Notes: generated by a model not told the origin, from the sequence alone. Shown: positions 17,606-26,760, numbered from the stretch's first letter. The stretch: DNA of 64,000 nucleotides from JAZRPG01 sp045649105 (GCA_045649105.1 JAZRPG010000022.1:28651-92650); one strand, 5' to 3'. Translations and numbers: made by a program.

Positions 17606-18991
17606 ATGCCCAATATGTCTATGAAGAAAAACGAAATGCCGCAGCAGGCGCCCGAGGTACGCAATAAAAACTTCCTTGAGGTTGCGCTCGGCTACAGCCC
17701 GGAGCAGGCGATAGACGAGGCAAAACGCTGTCTCGGGTGCAAGACCCGCCCGTGCGTCGGCGGGTGCCCCGTTGCGGTTGATATTCCTGAATTTATAGCA
17801 AAGGTCGCAGAAGGTGACTTTTCGGCGGCATATGATATTATATCAAAGTCCAACGCGCTTCCTGCCGTGTGCGGCAGAGTATGCCCGCAGGAGACGCAGT
17901 GTGAATCAAAATGCGTTCGCGGCATCAAGGGCGAGCCTGTTGCAATCGGAAGGCTTGAGCGGTTTGTCGCAGACTGGCACAACGCGAATGCATCAGACGT
18001 TCCCAAGGCACCTGAGAAAAACGGGCGCCGCGTCGCCGTTGTAGGCTCCGGCCCGTCGGGACTTGCCTGTGCAGGTACGCTTGCAAGGCTCGGCTACAGC
18101 GTAACGGTGTTTGAAGCGCTGCATGTTGCAGGCGGCGTTCTGACTTACGGAATACCTGAGTTCCGTCTCCCGAAGGCTGTTGTCCGCCGCGAGATTTCAA
18201 TATTAAAGGAGCTCGGCGTAGAGATAAGGACAAACACAATAATCGGAAAGACATTCTCTGTTGACGAGCTGCTTGACGGCGAGTATGACGCGGTATTTAT
18301 CGGCTCGGGAGCAGGACTTCCCGTATTTATGAAGATACCGGGCGAGAATCTGAACGGCGTTTACTCTGCGAATGAGTTTCTTACCCGTATAAATCTTATG
18401 GAGGCGTACAGGGAGAATCCGGCAACACCCGTGATGCATGCCAAACGCGTTGCCGTTGTCGGCGGCGGAAATGTTGCAATGGATGCGGCGCGCTCGGCAA
18501 AGCGCATAGGTGCCGATGTAACGATAGTATACCGCCGGACGGAGAATGAGCTTCCGGCAAGACATGAGGAGATTGAGCATGCTCGCGAAGAGGGCATTGA
18601 GTTTAAGCTTCTCACAAGTCCGCTTGAGATTGAGGGTGACGACAAGGGCTGGGTTTGCAATATGCGCTGTCAGGAAATGCGCCTTTCCGAGCCCGATGCC
18701 TCAGGCCGTGCGCGCCCTGTCCCCGTTGAGGGAAGCGAGTTTGACCTTCCGTGCGATTCGGTTATAATGGCTATAGGAACATCTCCGAATCCGCTTATAA
18801 AATCCACCACATCAGGCCTTGACACCGAGCGCTGGGGCGGAATAATAGCGGATGAGGCAGGAGCCACCTCGCGCGCCCGTGTCTGGGCGGGCGGCGATGC
18901 CGTTACAGGCGCGGCTACTGTAATTCTTGCTATGGGAGCGGGAAAAGCCGCGGCATTTGATATTGATAAAAAACTCAGTCAGGAGGTTTAG
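17606..18991 (+). CDS. nfnB: NfnB, GltA-like large subunit of the bifurcating transhydrogenase
   Basis: A 461-residue protein like the glutamate synthase small subunit. N-terminal cysteines for two [4Fe-4S] clusters are C42, C45, C50, C54 and C89, C93, C99, C103. FAD loop VAVVGSGPSGLACA and NADPH loop VAVVGGGNVAMDAAR follow, with a C-terminal GGDAVTGAATVILAMGAGK. It takes electrons from NADH and reduced ferredoxin via NfnA to make NADPH. It starts two bases after nfnA with AGGAGGCGG upstream. A glutamate synthase role is unlikely because no large gltB gene is near. Confidence 0.9.
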   Translation: MPNMSMKKNEMPQQAPEVRNKNFLEVALGYSPEQAIDEAKRCLGCKTRPCVGGCPVAVDIPEFIAKVAEGDFSAAYDIISKSNALPAVCGRVCPQETQCESKCVRGIKGEPVAIGRLERFVADWHNANASDVPKAPEKNGRRVAVVGSGPSGLACAGTLARLGYSVTVFEALHVAGGVLTYGIPEFRLPKAVVRREISILKELGVEIRTNTIIGKTFSVDELLDGEYDAVFIGSGAGLPVFMKIPGENLNGVYSANEFLTRINLMEAYRENPATPVMHAKRVAVVGGGNVAMDAARSAKRIGADVTIVYRRTENELPARHEEIEHAREEGIEFKLLTSPLEIEGDDKGWVCNMRCQEMRLSEPDASGRARPVPVEGSEFDLPCDSVIMAIGTSPNPLIKSTTSGLDTERWGGIIADEAGATSRARVWAGGDAVTGAATVILAMGAGKAAAFDIDKKLSQEV

Positions 18992-18993
18992 CC

Positions 18994-19614
18994 GTGGCAC
19001 TTGATGGAATCTCAAAGTCCACACTGCAGCGCTTGCCGTCATATCTGCGATATTTACAGTCGCTCGGGTGTGATGAAAATGCGAATATATCCGCAACAGC
19101 GATTGCAGCTGCGCTGGGTCTTAATGAGGTGCAGGTGCGTAAGGATATCGCTTCTGTGGCTTCTGCGGGAAAGCCTCGTGTCGGATATAACGTGCTGGGT
19201 CTTATAAGCCAGCTTGAGGTGTTTCTCGGATATGACAATGCGCGTGATGCGGTGATTGTAGGAGCAGGAAAGCTCGGCTGTGCGCTTATGGAGTACGGCG
19301 GATTTTCGAGCTACGGAATAAATATTGTTGCCGCATTTGATAAAAATCCTGAGGTGGTATCCTGCAAAAAGAATATATTCCATATAAATGACATGCCCGA
19401 TTTATGCAGGCAGAAGGATATAAAAATCGGGATTATCACTGTCCCTGCCGCAAATGCACAGGAGGCGTGTGATATGCTTGTGTCAAGCGGGGTTCTCGCA
19501 ATATGGAACTTTGCGCCGTCACATATAACGGTTCCTGAGGGTGTGCTCGTCCAGAACGAAAATATGGCGGCGTCACTCGCGATTTTGTCAAATCATCTTT
19601 CAAAAAGAATATAG
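18994..19614 (+). CDS. rex: Redox-sensing repressor Rex
   Basis: A 206-residue protein with an N-terminal winged helix (ISATAIAAALGLNEVQVRKDIASVA) and a Rossmann domain opening VIVGAGKLGCAL that senses the NADH/NAD+ ratio. Rex represses fermentation and electron-transfer genes when NAD+ is high. It starts with GTG two bases after nfnB, and AGGAGG lies inside the end of nfnB, so the three genes are translationally linked. Placement after adh and nfnAB suits control of NADH disposal, though no full Rex box (TTGTTAANNNNTTAACAA) was found in this block. Confidence 0.95.
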   Translation: MALDGISKSTLQRLPSYLRYLQSLGCDENANISATAIAAALGLNEVQVRKDIASVASAGKPRVGYNVLGLISQLEVFLGYDNARDAVIVGAGKLGCALMEYGGFSSYGINIVAAFDKNPEVVSCKKNIFHINDMPDLCRQKDIKIGIITVPAANAQEACDMLVSSGVLAIWNFAPSHITVPEGVLVQNENMAASLAILSNHLSKRI

Positions 19615-19624
19615 GATAAAAGAG

Positions 19625-19673
19625 AAAAGCTAACCTTTTTCTGACAAATAAGTCGGATTAGGTTAGCTTTTTT
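19625..19673. terminator. Bidirectional terminator between rex and the amino acid ABC operon
   Basis: An 11-bp stem (19625-19635 with 19661-19671) ending in TTTTTT on the plus side and A-rich on the other, with a second 5-bp hairpin inside the loop. It serves convergent genes. Confidence 0.85.
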
Positions 19674-19701
19674 AGTTATATAAAAATATATTGCTGTTTT
19701 C

Positions 19702-20487
19702 TCAGCCTTCCTCAAAGTTTCCGAGGAAAGCGGAAATGCGCTCATTTTGCCTGTTTGAAAAGACCTCATCGGGTGTCCCGTCGGCAATTATGTTGCCGCT
19801 GTCCATGAATATCACACGGTCAGAAACATCGCGTGCGAATTTCATTTCATGCGTGACGATTACCATTGTCATGCGCATCTTGGCAAGCTCGCGTATTACC
19901 TTAAGAACTTCAAGCGTAAGCTCCGGGTCGAGCGCGCTTGTAGGCTCGTCAAAGAAGAGTACTTTCGGCGCAAGCGCAAGTGCGCGCGCAATCGCAACGC
20001 GCTGCTGCTGCCCTCCGGACAGCTCGCATGGGTAGCTTCCTACCTTTTCTGAAAGTCCGACGCGCTCAAGAAGCTGGAGCGCATTGTTCTCGATTTCGTC
20101 TGTTATCCGGTGCTTGTTTTTCTTATAGTCGCTGCGCTTTTTTGCAAGAAGCTTCGGTGCGAGCGTGACATTGTCAAGAACATTGTACTGCGGGAAAAGG
20201 TTAAAGGACTGAAAAACAAGGCCGCAGTTTAATTGCCAGCGGCGGCGGGACTCTGCGGTGGGCTTTTCGCCTGACTCGGAATCGAAAACGACATCTCCGT
20301 CTATGACTATTTTGCCTGCGCTCGGAGTCTCGAGCGCATTTATACAGCGCAGAAGCGTCGTTTTTCCGCTGCCGGACGAGCCGATTACGGACAAAACCTC
20401 GCCCTCGGAAAGGTTAAAGCTTACGCCGCTGAGGACTTCGTTTTTGCCAAAGCTCTTATGAAGTTTTTGAACTTCTAAAATAGCCAT
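19702..20487 (-). CDS. Polar amino acid ABC transporter, ATP-binding protein
   Basis: A 261-residue ATPase of the GlnQ/ArtP type. It has Walker A GSSGSGKT (36-43), the LSGGQQQRVAIARAL signature, Walker B VLFFDEPTSALDPE and the switch His in VIVTHEM. It energises import by the permease four bases upstream and the binding lipoprotein before that. The substrate is probably glutamine, glutamate, cystine or a basic amino acid; the ATPase does not tell. Confidence 0.92.
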   Translation of the reverse strand: MAILEVQKLHKSFGKNEVLSGVSFNLSEGEVLSVIGSSGSGKTTLLRCINALETPSAGKIVIDGDVVFDSESGEKPTAESRRRWQLNCGLVFQSFNLFPQYNVLDNVTLAPKLLAKKRSDYKKNKHRITDEIENNALQLLERVGLSEKVGSYPCELSGGQQQRVAIARALALAPKVLFFDEPTSALDPELTLEVLKVIRELAKMRMTMVIVTHEMKFARDVSDRVIFMDSGNIIADGTPDEVFSNRQNERISAFLGNFEEG

Positions 20488-20490
20488 AAT

Positions 20491-21138
20491 TTAACCCCTG
20501 TAATAGTTGAGTTTCTTTTCCATAAAGCCGAAGAGAATCGTGAGAATACCGGTAAAGGCAAGGAAGTAAAGCGCCGTTGAAAACAGCGGCCAAATCATAC
20601 CCTGCTTGGTAAAGCGTTCTGCGCACATTATAATTTCCGTAACAGCTACAACGCGCGCAAGAGAGGTGTCTTTTACGAGGGTTATAATCTCGTTCCCCAT
20701 AGGCGCCGTAATGCGCTTTATTACCTGGAAAAGGACGATTTTTGAGAACACCTGCGCCTTTGTCATGCCGAGGACCTGACCGGCTTCGTACTGACCCTTG
20801 GGTATGCTCTCTATTCCGCCGCGGTATATCTCGGAGAAATACGCCGCATAGTTTATTATAAACGCGATAAGTACTGCCGTTATGCGTGAGCGGAGCGGCA
20901 TATCAAAAAGAAGCCCCGGTGCATATAAGACAATACAAACCTGGAGCATCAGGGGCGTACCCCTGATGACCCAGACAAATGTTCGTGTAAGCCACCGCAG
21001 CGGACGGAATTTCGTCATCGACCCGAACGTGATAATGAGCCCGACCGGAAGCGCTGCAAGCAGTGTTACAAAAAATATTATACAGTTTACGCCAAACCCG
21101 TCAAACAGAGAGTTTACAACGAGCTCAAAGGTTGTCAT
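20491..21138 (-). CDS. Polar amino acid ABC transporter, permease
   Basis: A 215-residue membrane protein of the HisM/GlnP family with about five membrane helices. The family's EAA loop is visible (GGIESIPKGQYEAGQVLGMTK region), which contacts the ATPase, and RGTPLMLQ is the typical upstream motif. The single permease probably works as a homodimer. It lies 15 bases after the binding-protein gene and 3 bases before the ATPase gene. Confidence 0.92.
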   Translation of the reverse strand: MTTFELVVNSLFDGFGVNCIIFFVTLLAALPVGLIITFGSMTKFRPLRWLTRTFVWVIRGTPLMLQVCIVLYAPGLLFDMPLRSRITAVLIAFIINYAAYFSEIYRGGIESIPKGQYEAGQVLGMTKAQVFSKIVLFQVIKRITAPMGNEIITLVKDTSLARVVAVTEIIMCAERFTKQGMIWPLFSTALYFLAFTGILTILFGFMEKKLNYYRG

Positions 21139-21153
21139 ACCGAAAAATCCGCC

Positions 21154-21993
21154 TTACTCTTTGATTAAAAGTGAATCAAGCTTATATTTCTTTGCGATTA
21201 CTTCGAGTGTGCCGTCAGACATAAGCTCTTCGATTGTGTTGTTTACAACAGTTGCCATGTCGCTGCCCTTGCGGAAAGCAATTCCGTACTGCTCAGGTGA
21301 GAACTCCTTTGACTCAACGACAACGAGGTCCTCAAAGTCTGTGCCCTCGCCGATTGAGCCGATGGAGAGAACATAGTCAACGATTGCGATGTCTGCTGTA
21401 CCCGATGCAACATCCATAAGTGCGTTTGCCTGTGCAGCGACTGCTGTGAATGCAACATCCTTAAAGAACTCATTCTCAAGTGCAAGTGTCTCGCCTGCAG
21501 AGCCCTGCTCAGCGACAACGCTTGCGCCGAGAACGCCCTCAGAATACTTCTCGAGGTTTTCCTTCTTAACGACCATTACCTGCTTGTTTTCCATATACGG
21601 AACAGAGATTTCCATGTTTGCACGGCGCTCGTCTGTGATTGTCATGCCGTTCCAGATGCAGTCAATGTTCTTTGAGTTGAGCTCAACCTCTTTGGAATCC
21701 CAGTTGATTTCGATGAGCTTCGGTGTTACGCCGATTTTCTCGCAGACAGCTTTTGCAAACTCTGTTTCAAAGCCGACGAGAGTGTTTGTGTCGTCATAGT
21801 AGTTCATCGGTGCAAACAGAGTCATACCGATTACCATTTCGCCTTTGCCTGTGATGTAGTCTGCATCAGAAGCAATGACATTGTCGCTTGTGTCGGAAAG
21901 GATATCCTCGCCGTTGTTTACGTCGTTTGTGCAGCCTGCAAACAGGACAAGCAGCATCATTGTTGCCATGATAAGTGCAATAATTCTTTTCAT
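21154..21993 (-). CDS. Amino acid ABC transporter, substrate-binding lipoprotein
   Basis: A 279-residue SBP_bac_3 protein. A lipoprotein signal ends in LFAGC (Cys21). The mature part has the family sequence MVIGMTLFAPMNYYDD..LVGFETEFAKAVCEKIGV, and ..DCIWNGMTITDERRANMEISVPY. The acidic and aromatic pocket residues would bind a polar amino acid outside the membrane. It is the first gene of the operon, with GGGAGG upstream, and has its own promoter. Confidence 0.92.
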   Translation of the reverse strand: MKRIIALIMATMMLLVLFAGCTNDVNNGEDILSDTSDNVIASDADYITGKGEMVIGMTLFAPMNYYDDTNTLVGFETEFAKAVCEKIGVTPKLIEINWDSKEVELNSKNIDCIWNGMTITDERRANMEISVPYMENKQVMVVKKENLEKYSEGVLGASVVAEQGSAGETLALENEFFKDVAFTAVAAQANALMDVASGTADIAIVDYVLSIGSIGEGTDFEDLVVVESKEFSPEQYGIAFRKGSDMATVVNNTIEELMSDGTLEVIAKKYKLDSLLIKE

Positions 21994-22025
21994 TTTTTGT
22001 GCCTCCCAAATAAATTTAGTTTTTT

Positions 22026-22065
22026 AGTGTAACACTATTATAGCACATCGCTTTATCATTGTAAA
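22026..22065 (-). promoter_or_regulatory. Promoter of the amino acid ABC operon with operator-like palindrome
   Basis: On the minus strand TTTACA (22060-22065), 17-base spacer, TATAAT (22037-22042). The 11-base palindrome AGTGTAACACT (22026-22036) abuts the -10 at the expected start site and looks like a repressor operator. Confidence 0.65.
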
Positions 22066-22084
22066 GTAAAAAAATATTTTTTCT

Positions 22085-22119
22085 AAAAAATGCTCCCCGA
22101 GAGGATTTCTCAGGGAGCA
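22085..22119 (-). terminator. Terminator of the pot operon
   Basis: On the minus strand a stem TGCTCCC-TGAGA with TCTCG-GGGAGCA followed by TTTTTT, directly after potD. Confidence 0.88.
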
Positions 22120-22132
22120 GAAAAGTCTTATA

Positions 22133-23167
22133 TTACATACCGATTGAGGTTTTAATTTCAGTCCAGACCTTGTCATAAATGCGTGTTTTGTCGCCGAGTG
22201 AGGAGAAAATCTCAAGGTCATGCTTTGAGGTGTCGGGATAAGCTGTCGGGTCGTTTCCTGCCTCGCCCATGAGTGCGCGAGCCTCAGTAGACGGCGATGA
22301 ATAGCCGATGTAAAGCGCATTTGAAGCGGCTATATCGGGGCGGCACATGAAGTCAATAAACTTCTCGGCACCGGATTTGTTCTTTGCGTTTTTCGGGATA
22401 CACATCGCGTCGAAAAAGATGTTTGAGCCTTCCTTGGGGATTACATACTCAAGGTCGGGGTTTTCCGACTTGCAGTATACCGCGTCCCCTGCCCAGACAA
22501 GAGCGAGAGCTGCCTCGCCGCCTATCATTTTGTCCTTGACCTCGTCGACGACATAGTTTAAAACGAGCGGGCTCTGGGCGATAAGCTTATCCTTTGCCTT
22601 TGCAAGAGGCTCCTCGCCCGATTCGTTGAGGCTGTAGCCGAGGTATTTAAGCGTGATTCCGATAGCGTCGCGCTGGCTGTTCATCATTATAATGCTGTTT
22701 TTGTACTGCTCATCCCAGAGAGAGCCCCAGCTTGTTATTTCGCCGTTTACCATTGTTTTGTTATAGAGAATGCCGACTGTTCCCCATGTATACGGAACGG
22801 AATATTTGTTGTCCGGGTCGTAGGAGAGGTTCTTGAACTCGCCGTCTATGCACTCGTAATTCGGAACATTTGCAAAATCAATCTCAGCAAGCATATCCTC
22901 ATCAATAAGGCGCTCAATCATGTAATCGGACGGAACAAGCACATCATAGTTGTTGTTTGTGTTTTTAAGCTTTGTATACATATCTTCGTTTGTCTCGAAC
23001 ATTTCGTATACAACGCGAATGCCTGTTTCTTCCTCGAACTTCTCGATGGTGTCCTCGGCGATGTAGTCGCCCCAGTTGTAGACGGTAATTATCTCCTGGC
23101 TGTTGTCGCAGGAGGCCAGCGCAAATGTCATGCACAGAGCGATAATTGCAAGCAGAAGTTTTTTCAT
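22133..23167 (-). CDS. potD: Spermidine/putrescine-binding lipoprotein PotD
   Basis: A 344-residue periplasmic-binding-type protein with lipobox ALASC (Cys20). The mature start ITVYNWGDYIAEDTIEKFEEETGI is typical of PotD, as are the LVPSDYMIERLI and MFCRPDIAASNA-like parts. It captures polyamines outside the membrane for PotBC. The gene overlaps the 3' end of potC by four bases (ATGA), as do the other genes of this operon, indicating translational coupling. Confidence 0.93.
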   Translation of the reverse strand: MKKLLLAIIALCMTFALASCDNSQEIITVYNWGDYIAEDTIEKFEEETGIRVVYEMFETNEDMYTKLKNTNNNYDVLVPSDYMIERLIDEDMLAEIDFANVPNYECIDGEFKNLSYDPDNKYSVPYTWGTVGILYNKTMVNGEITSWGSLWDEQYKNSIIMMNSQRDAIGITLKYLGYSLNESGEEPLAKAKDKLIAQSPLVLNYVVDEVKDKMIGGEAALALVWAGDAVYCKSENPDLEYVIPKEGSNIFFDAMCIPKNAKNKSGAEKFIDFMCRPDIAASNALYIGYSSPSTEARALMGEAGNDPTAYPDTSKHDLEIFSSLGDKTRIYDKVWTEIKTSIGM

Positions 23168-23961
23168 ATTCGTGTTCCCTCTTTTTTCAGTTTTTTATCT
23201 TTTTTTGCGGCGCTTGCGTTAACTACAATGAGAAGTATGAGTATTGCAGTGAACATGAGCGTCGAAAGAGCATTTATCTTGGGGTTTATTCCGCGTTTTG
23301 CCATTGTATATATAGTTATTGAAAGATTGCTGACGCCGTTGCCCGTAGTGAAGAAGCTGATAATAAAATCGTCAATCGACATCGTGAGTGACAAAAGAAA
23401 GCCTGTGCCGATTCCGGGAAGAAGCTCAGGAATCGTAATCTTCCGGAATGCCTGCCACGGGGTACAGCCGAGGTCCTGTGCCGCGTCTGAAAGGCTTCCG
23501 TCAAGCTGGCGGACCTTGGGGAGAACCGAAAGAATTACATACGGGATACAGAATGTTACATGGCTTAAAAGCATTGTAAAAAATCCGAAATTCAGCTTTA
23601 AGAGAGTAAAAAGGAGCATGAGTGACACGCCTGTTACGATTTCGGCATTGAGCATCGGGATATATGCGACGGACAGAACAAAGGTGTTTGCCGCGCTCTT
23701 TCTTCCGCCGAGGCCGTATGCCGCGCACGAGCCGATTATTGTGGCAATCACGGCTGCGAGAACGCCGCACAGTAAGGTTGTTGAAAGTGAGCTCATAATA
23801 ACCCTGTCGGAAAAGAGCTCGGTATACCATTTAAAGGTAAATCCGTTCCATACGGCGCGGCTCTTTGAGTTGTTAAACGAGTACACCATAAGAACTATTA
23901 TCGGCGCATACAGAAAGAGAAGGACGAGGCCGATATATGTCTTTTCAAGCTTTTTTCTCAT
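23164..23961 (-). CDS. potC: Polyamine ABC permease PotC
   Basis: A 265-residue permease with six membrane helices. The EAA loop appears as LSDAAQDLGCTPWQAFRKITIPELLPGI. PotC forms the channel with PotB. It overlaps potB and potD by four bases each. In the C-terminal basic tail (KKDKKLKKEGTR) there is no further domain. Confidence 0.92.
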   Translation of the reverse strand: MRKKLEKTYIGLVLLFLYAPIIVLMVYSFNNSKSRAVWNGFTFKWYTELFSDRVIMSSLSTTLLCGVLAAVIATIIGSCAAYGLGGRKSAANTFVLSVAYIPMLNAEIVTGVSLMLLFTLLKLNFGFFTMLLSHVTFCIPYVILSVLPKVRQLDGSLSDAAQDLGCTPWQAFRKITIPELLPGIGTGFLLSLTMSIDDFIISFFTTGNGVSNLSITIYTMAKRGINPKINALSTLMFTAILILLIVVNASAAKKDKKLKKEGTRI

Positions 23962-24791
23962 AAAAACCGCCCCCCGCTTCCGCTGTTTTTCTCCACATCG
24001 CCTTTATTTATAAAGTACATAAAGGAAAGTACAACGAGCATGACAAGAAGGCTTATGACAGAGCCGAAGTGCCAGTCGTTCACCACGCGGTACTGCTGCT
24101 CTATGACATCGCCGATGAGAGGGACCTTGCCTCCGCCCATAAGCTGTGATATTACAAAGGTTGTAACGCCGGGGACAAAAACCATCGCAATCCCGGAAAG
24201 AACACCGGGGACGGAAAACGGAAGCGTTACTTTAAAAAATGCCTGTATACTGTTTGCGCCGAGGTCATGCGCCGCCTCAAGCAGGCTGTTGTCAAGCTTT
24301 AAGAGCGTTATATATATAGGCATAATCATAAACGGCAGGAAGTTATAAACCGTGCCGAGGACAACCGCGCCTTCGTTATACAGAAACTGAATTTTCCCGA
24401 GCCCCAGCTTCTGAAGCAGAGAATTCACAAGTCCGGTGTTCTCAAGGATTGAGAGCCAGGAATATGTGCGAAGCAAGAAGTTCATCCACATGGGAAGCAT
24501 TATAAGAACTATTATAATGAGCTTCGCCCGGGACTTGCTCCTTGCGAGAATGTATGCAACGGGATAGCCGCAGAGAATGCAGACTACAGTCGACAAAATA
24601 GCAATCTTAAAGCTTCTCGCAAGTACGCCGAGATACATCGGGTCGGTAAATCTGCTGAAGTTTTCAAAGGAAAGGGTGACTCCTGCGTCGGACTGCATCG
24701 TGAAGGCAAAGTATACGACCATTGCAAGCGGAAACAGCACGAAAACCAGCGTCCAGACATAGAGCGGTATCAAAAAAGCAGCTCTTTTCAA
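23958..24791 (-). CDS. potB: Polyamine ABC permease PotB
   Basis: A 277-residue permease with six membrane helices and an EAA loop LLEAAHDLGANSIQAFFKVTLPFSVPGV. It pairs with PotC. It overlaps potA and potC by four bases each. The MLPMWMNFLLRTYSW segment is highly conserved in PotB. Confidence 0.92.
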   Translation of the reverse strand: MKRAAFLIPLYVWTLVFVLFPLAMVVYFAFTMQSDAGVTLSFENFSRFTDPMYLGVLARSFKIAILSTVVCILCGYPVAYILARSKSRAKLIIIVLIMLPMWMNFLLRTYSWLSILENTGLVNSLLQKLGLGKIQFLYNEGAVVLGTVYNFLPFMIMPIYITLLKLDNSLLEAAHDLGANSIQAFFKVTLPFSVPGVLSGIAMVFVPGVTTFVISQLMGGGKVPLIGDVIEQQYRVVNDWHFGSVISLLVMLVVLSFMYFINKGDVEKNSGSGGRFL

Positions 24792-25906
24792 CTGTCCGCC
24801 TCCACTTCTTCATGCACAGATACCGGAGCCTGCGCAGCGCGCAAATCAGGCGACATTTCACTCTTGTGCATAACCTGAATGTCGGCGGGGGCAACATGTA
24901 TGGAGACCTCGGTGCCCGGTTCGCAGTTTACTGTAGACTGTGCGATTATCGTTTCACCGCGGCATTCAATTCTCATTTCGTAGTGCACGCCCTTAAATAT
25001 GGATGAGGAAACAACGCCGCACGGAAGCCCGTCGCAGGGGGTGCGAAGCTGAACATCCTCGGGGCGGATAACTATATCAACCGGTGCATTCTCGCCGAAG
25101 CCACGGTCGATACACTCAAACTCATGACCGAGGAAGCTGACGGAAAGGTCACGCTCCATTGTTGCGCTTAAAATATTGCTGTCGCCGATAAAGTCGGCAA
25201 CAAAGGCGTTTTTAGGCTCGTTATATATATCCTGAGGAGTTCCCACCTGCTGGATTTCACCGCGGTTCATAACAACTATGGTGTCTGACATCGTGAGAGC
25301 TTCCTCCTGGTCGTGCGTTACATATGCAAATGTAATTCCGCTCTCCTGCTGAATGCGCTTGAGCTCTATCTGCATTTCCTTGCGCAGCTTTAAGTCGAGC
25401 GCGCCGAGCGGCTCGTCGAGAAGAAGTATGTCGGGCTTGTTTATAAGCGCACGCGCAACGGCAACTCGCTGCTGCTGTCCGCCGGAGAGCGTCGTGACAT
25501 CGCGGTCGTTAAAGCCGCGGAGGCTGACAAGCTCAAGCATTTCGTCAACTGCGCGGTTGATTTTTTTCTTATCCCACTTTTTTATATTCGGACCGAAAGC
25601 AATATTCTCGCCGACTGTCAGCTTCGGAAAGAGGGCATATCTCTGAAAGACCGTATTTATGTTTCGCTTATGCGGCGGGAGGTCATTGATGCACTTGTTC
25701 CTGTAGAATATGTTACCCTCCGTAGGCTTAAGGAAGCCGCCGATAAGGCGCAGCAGAGTGGTTTTGCCGCACCCGGACGGGCCGAGAAGCGTCAAAAACT
25801 CGTTCTTTTCTATGTAGAGGTCTATCCCGTTTAAAACCGTAACACCGTCGAATACCTGGCGGATTCCGGAAAGCTCAAGAATGCGTTCTCCCATATCTGT
25901 CTCCAA
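24788..25906 (-). CDS. potA: Polyamine ABC transporter ATPase PotA
   Basis: A 372-residue ATPase with Walker A GPSGCGKT (42-49), LSGGQQQRVAVARAL, Walker B ILLLDEPLGALD, the switch His in YVTHDQEEA, and a C-terminal TOBE regulatory domain (PVDIVIRPEDVQL onwards). It drives polyamine uptake. It is the second gene of the operon, 49 bases after the XRE-cupin gene. Confidence 0.94.
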   Translation of the reverse strand: METDMGERILELSGIRQVFDGVTVLNGIDLYIEKNEFLTLLGPSGCGKTTLLRLIGGFLKPTEGNIFYRNKCINDLPPHKRNINTVFQRYALFPKLTVGENIAFGPNIKKWDKKKINRAVDEMLELVSLRGFNDRDVTTLSGGQQQRVAVARALINKPDILLLDEPLGALDLKLRKEMQIELKRIQQESGITFAYVTHDQEEALTMSDTIVVMNRGEIQQVGTPQDIYNEPKNAFVADFIGDSNILSATMERDLSVSFLGHEFECIDRGFGENAPVDIVIRPEDVQLRTPCDGLPCGVVSSSIFKGVHYEMRIECRGETIIAQSTVNCEPGTEVSIHVAPADIQVMHKSEMSPDLRAAQAPVSVHEEVEADS

Positions 25907-25955
25907 TCAAGCAACAAAAAGTTTAGTATTAGTATAATAAACACAGGCATTTATA

Positions 25956-26498
25956 TTAAAAAGTCGGTGGTGAGGAAACCCAGATAACGCTCGCGGCCGT
26001 CTTGCCGGGGTTTTTGAGACTGTGCTGTTTGTCGGCTTTAAAGTAAAACGCGTCTCCGCGGCGAAGCTTTGATGTTTTCATGCCGAGCCGGAGAATTATT
26101 GTCCCTGAAAGAACATATCCGAATTCTTCCCCCGCATGGGGCATATCGACGGGGGTTTCGCCGCCGGGGACAAGCTCATATAGCACGGGCTCCATATCGT
26201 TGCGCTGAGCCGTTGCGACAAGCCATGTTATACTCCCTGCACCGTCGACATTCTTTACGCACATGTCAGCGCTCTTGAAAACGGGCGTAGAGTTGTCAGT
26301 CTGCGCGAAAAACTCCTCGAATGTGGTGCCGAGCGCATCAAATATGTCAGACAGAGTTGCAAGACTCGGCGCAGTCTGGTTTGATTCGAGCTGGGATATA
26401 AAGCCCTTGGAAAGCTCACATCTGTCCGCAAGCTCCTGCTGCGTCAGTCCGTAATAAAGACGCAGATGCTTTATTCGGTTGCCTATATCGATATTCAT
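25956..26498 (-). CDS. XRE-family regulator with cupin domain (PuuR-like)
   Basis: A 180-residue regulator. An N-terminal helix-turn-helix (IKHLRLYYGLTQQELADRCELSKGFISQLE) is followed by a C-terminal cupin (GGETPVDMPHAGEEFGYVLSGTIILRLG...GDAFYFKADKQHSLKNPG). This layout is that of PuuR and of regulators that precede polyamine operons. It probably senses a polyamine or related amine and represses its own operon with potABCD. It is the first gene of the operon behind a strong promoter. Confidence 0.9.
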   Translation of the reverse strand: MNIDIGNRIKHLRLYYGLTQQELADRCELSKGFISQLESNQTAPSLATLSDIFDALGTTFEEFFAQTDNSTPVFKSADMCVKNVDGAGSITWLVATAQRNDMEPVLYELVPGGETPVDMPHAGEEFGYVLSGTIILRLGMKTSKLRRGDAFYFKADKQHSLKNPGKTAASVIWVSSPPTF

Positions 26499-26571
26499 GA
26501 TATCACCCCGTATAAATACGCTTAATAAGAGAAAACGGACGCATCATTTTAGCTGCGCCTCTTAATTTAAA

Positions 26572-26594
26572 AAAACCGCGCTGATGCGGGTTTT
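26572..26594 (-). terminator. Hairpin with T-run in the pot operon leader (possible attenuator)
   Basis: On the minus strand AAAACCCGC-ATCAGC-GCGGTTTT with a run of T after it, about 30-50 bases downstream of the expected start site and about 70 bases before the XRE-cupin start codon. It has the form of an intrinsic terminator inside the leader. Confidence 0.5.
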
Positions 26595-26629
26595 GTAAAA
26601 ATAAACTTTAAGTTTGGTAATTGAGTTAC

Positions 26630-26658
26630 AGCATAACATATATATTCCCGTTTGTCAA
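26630..26658 (-). promoter_or_regulatory. Promoter of the XRE-potABCD operon
   Basis: Minus strand TTGACA (26653-26658), 17-base spacer, TATGCT (26630-26635). The inferred leader is about 120 bases and contains the hairpin at 26572-26594. Confidence 0.65.
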
Positions 26659-26703
26659 TAGAAATTCGATATAATACCACATTTTTCTTTCAATATAATA
26701 AAT

Positions 26704-26731
26704 AAAAAAGAGCTGATACAAATGTATCAGC
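26704..26731 (-). terminator. Terminator of tatD
   Basis: Minus strand GCTGATAC-ATTT-GTATCAGC then CTCTTTTTTATT, about 30 bases after tatD. Confidence 0.9.
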
Positions 26732-26760
26732 ACTTTTCTTTGTTTTCATGGATTAAGAAG

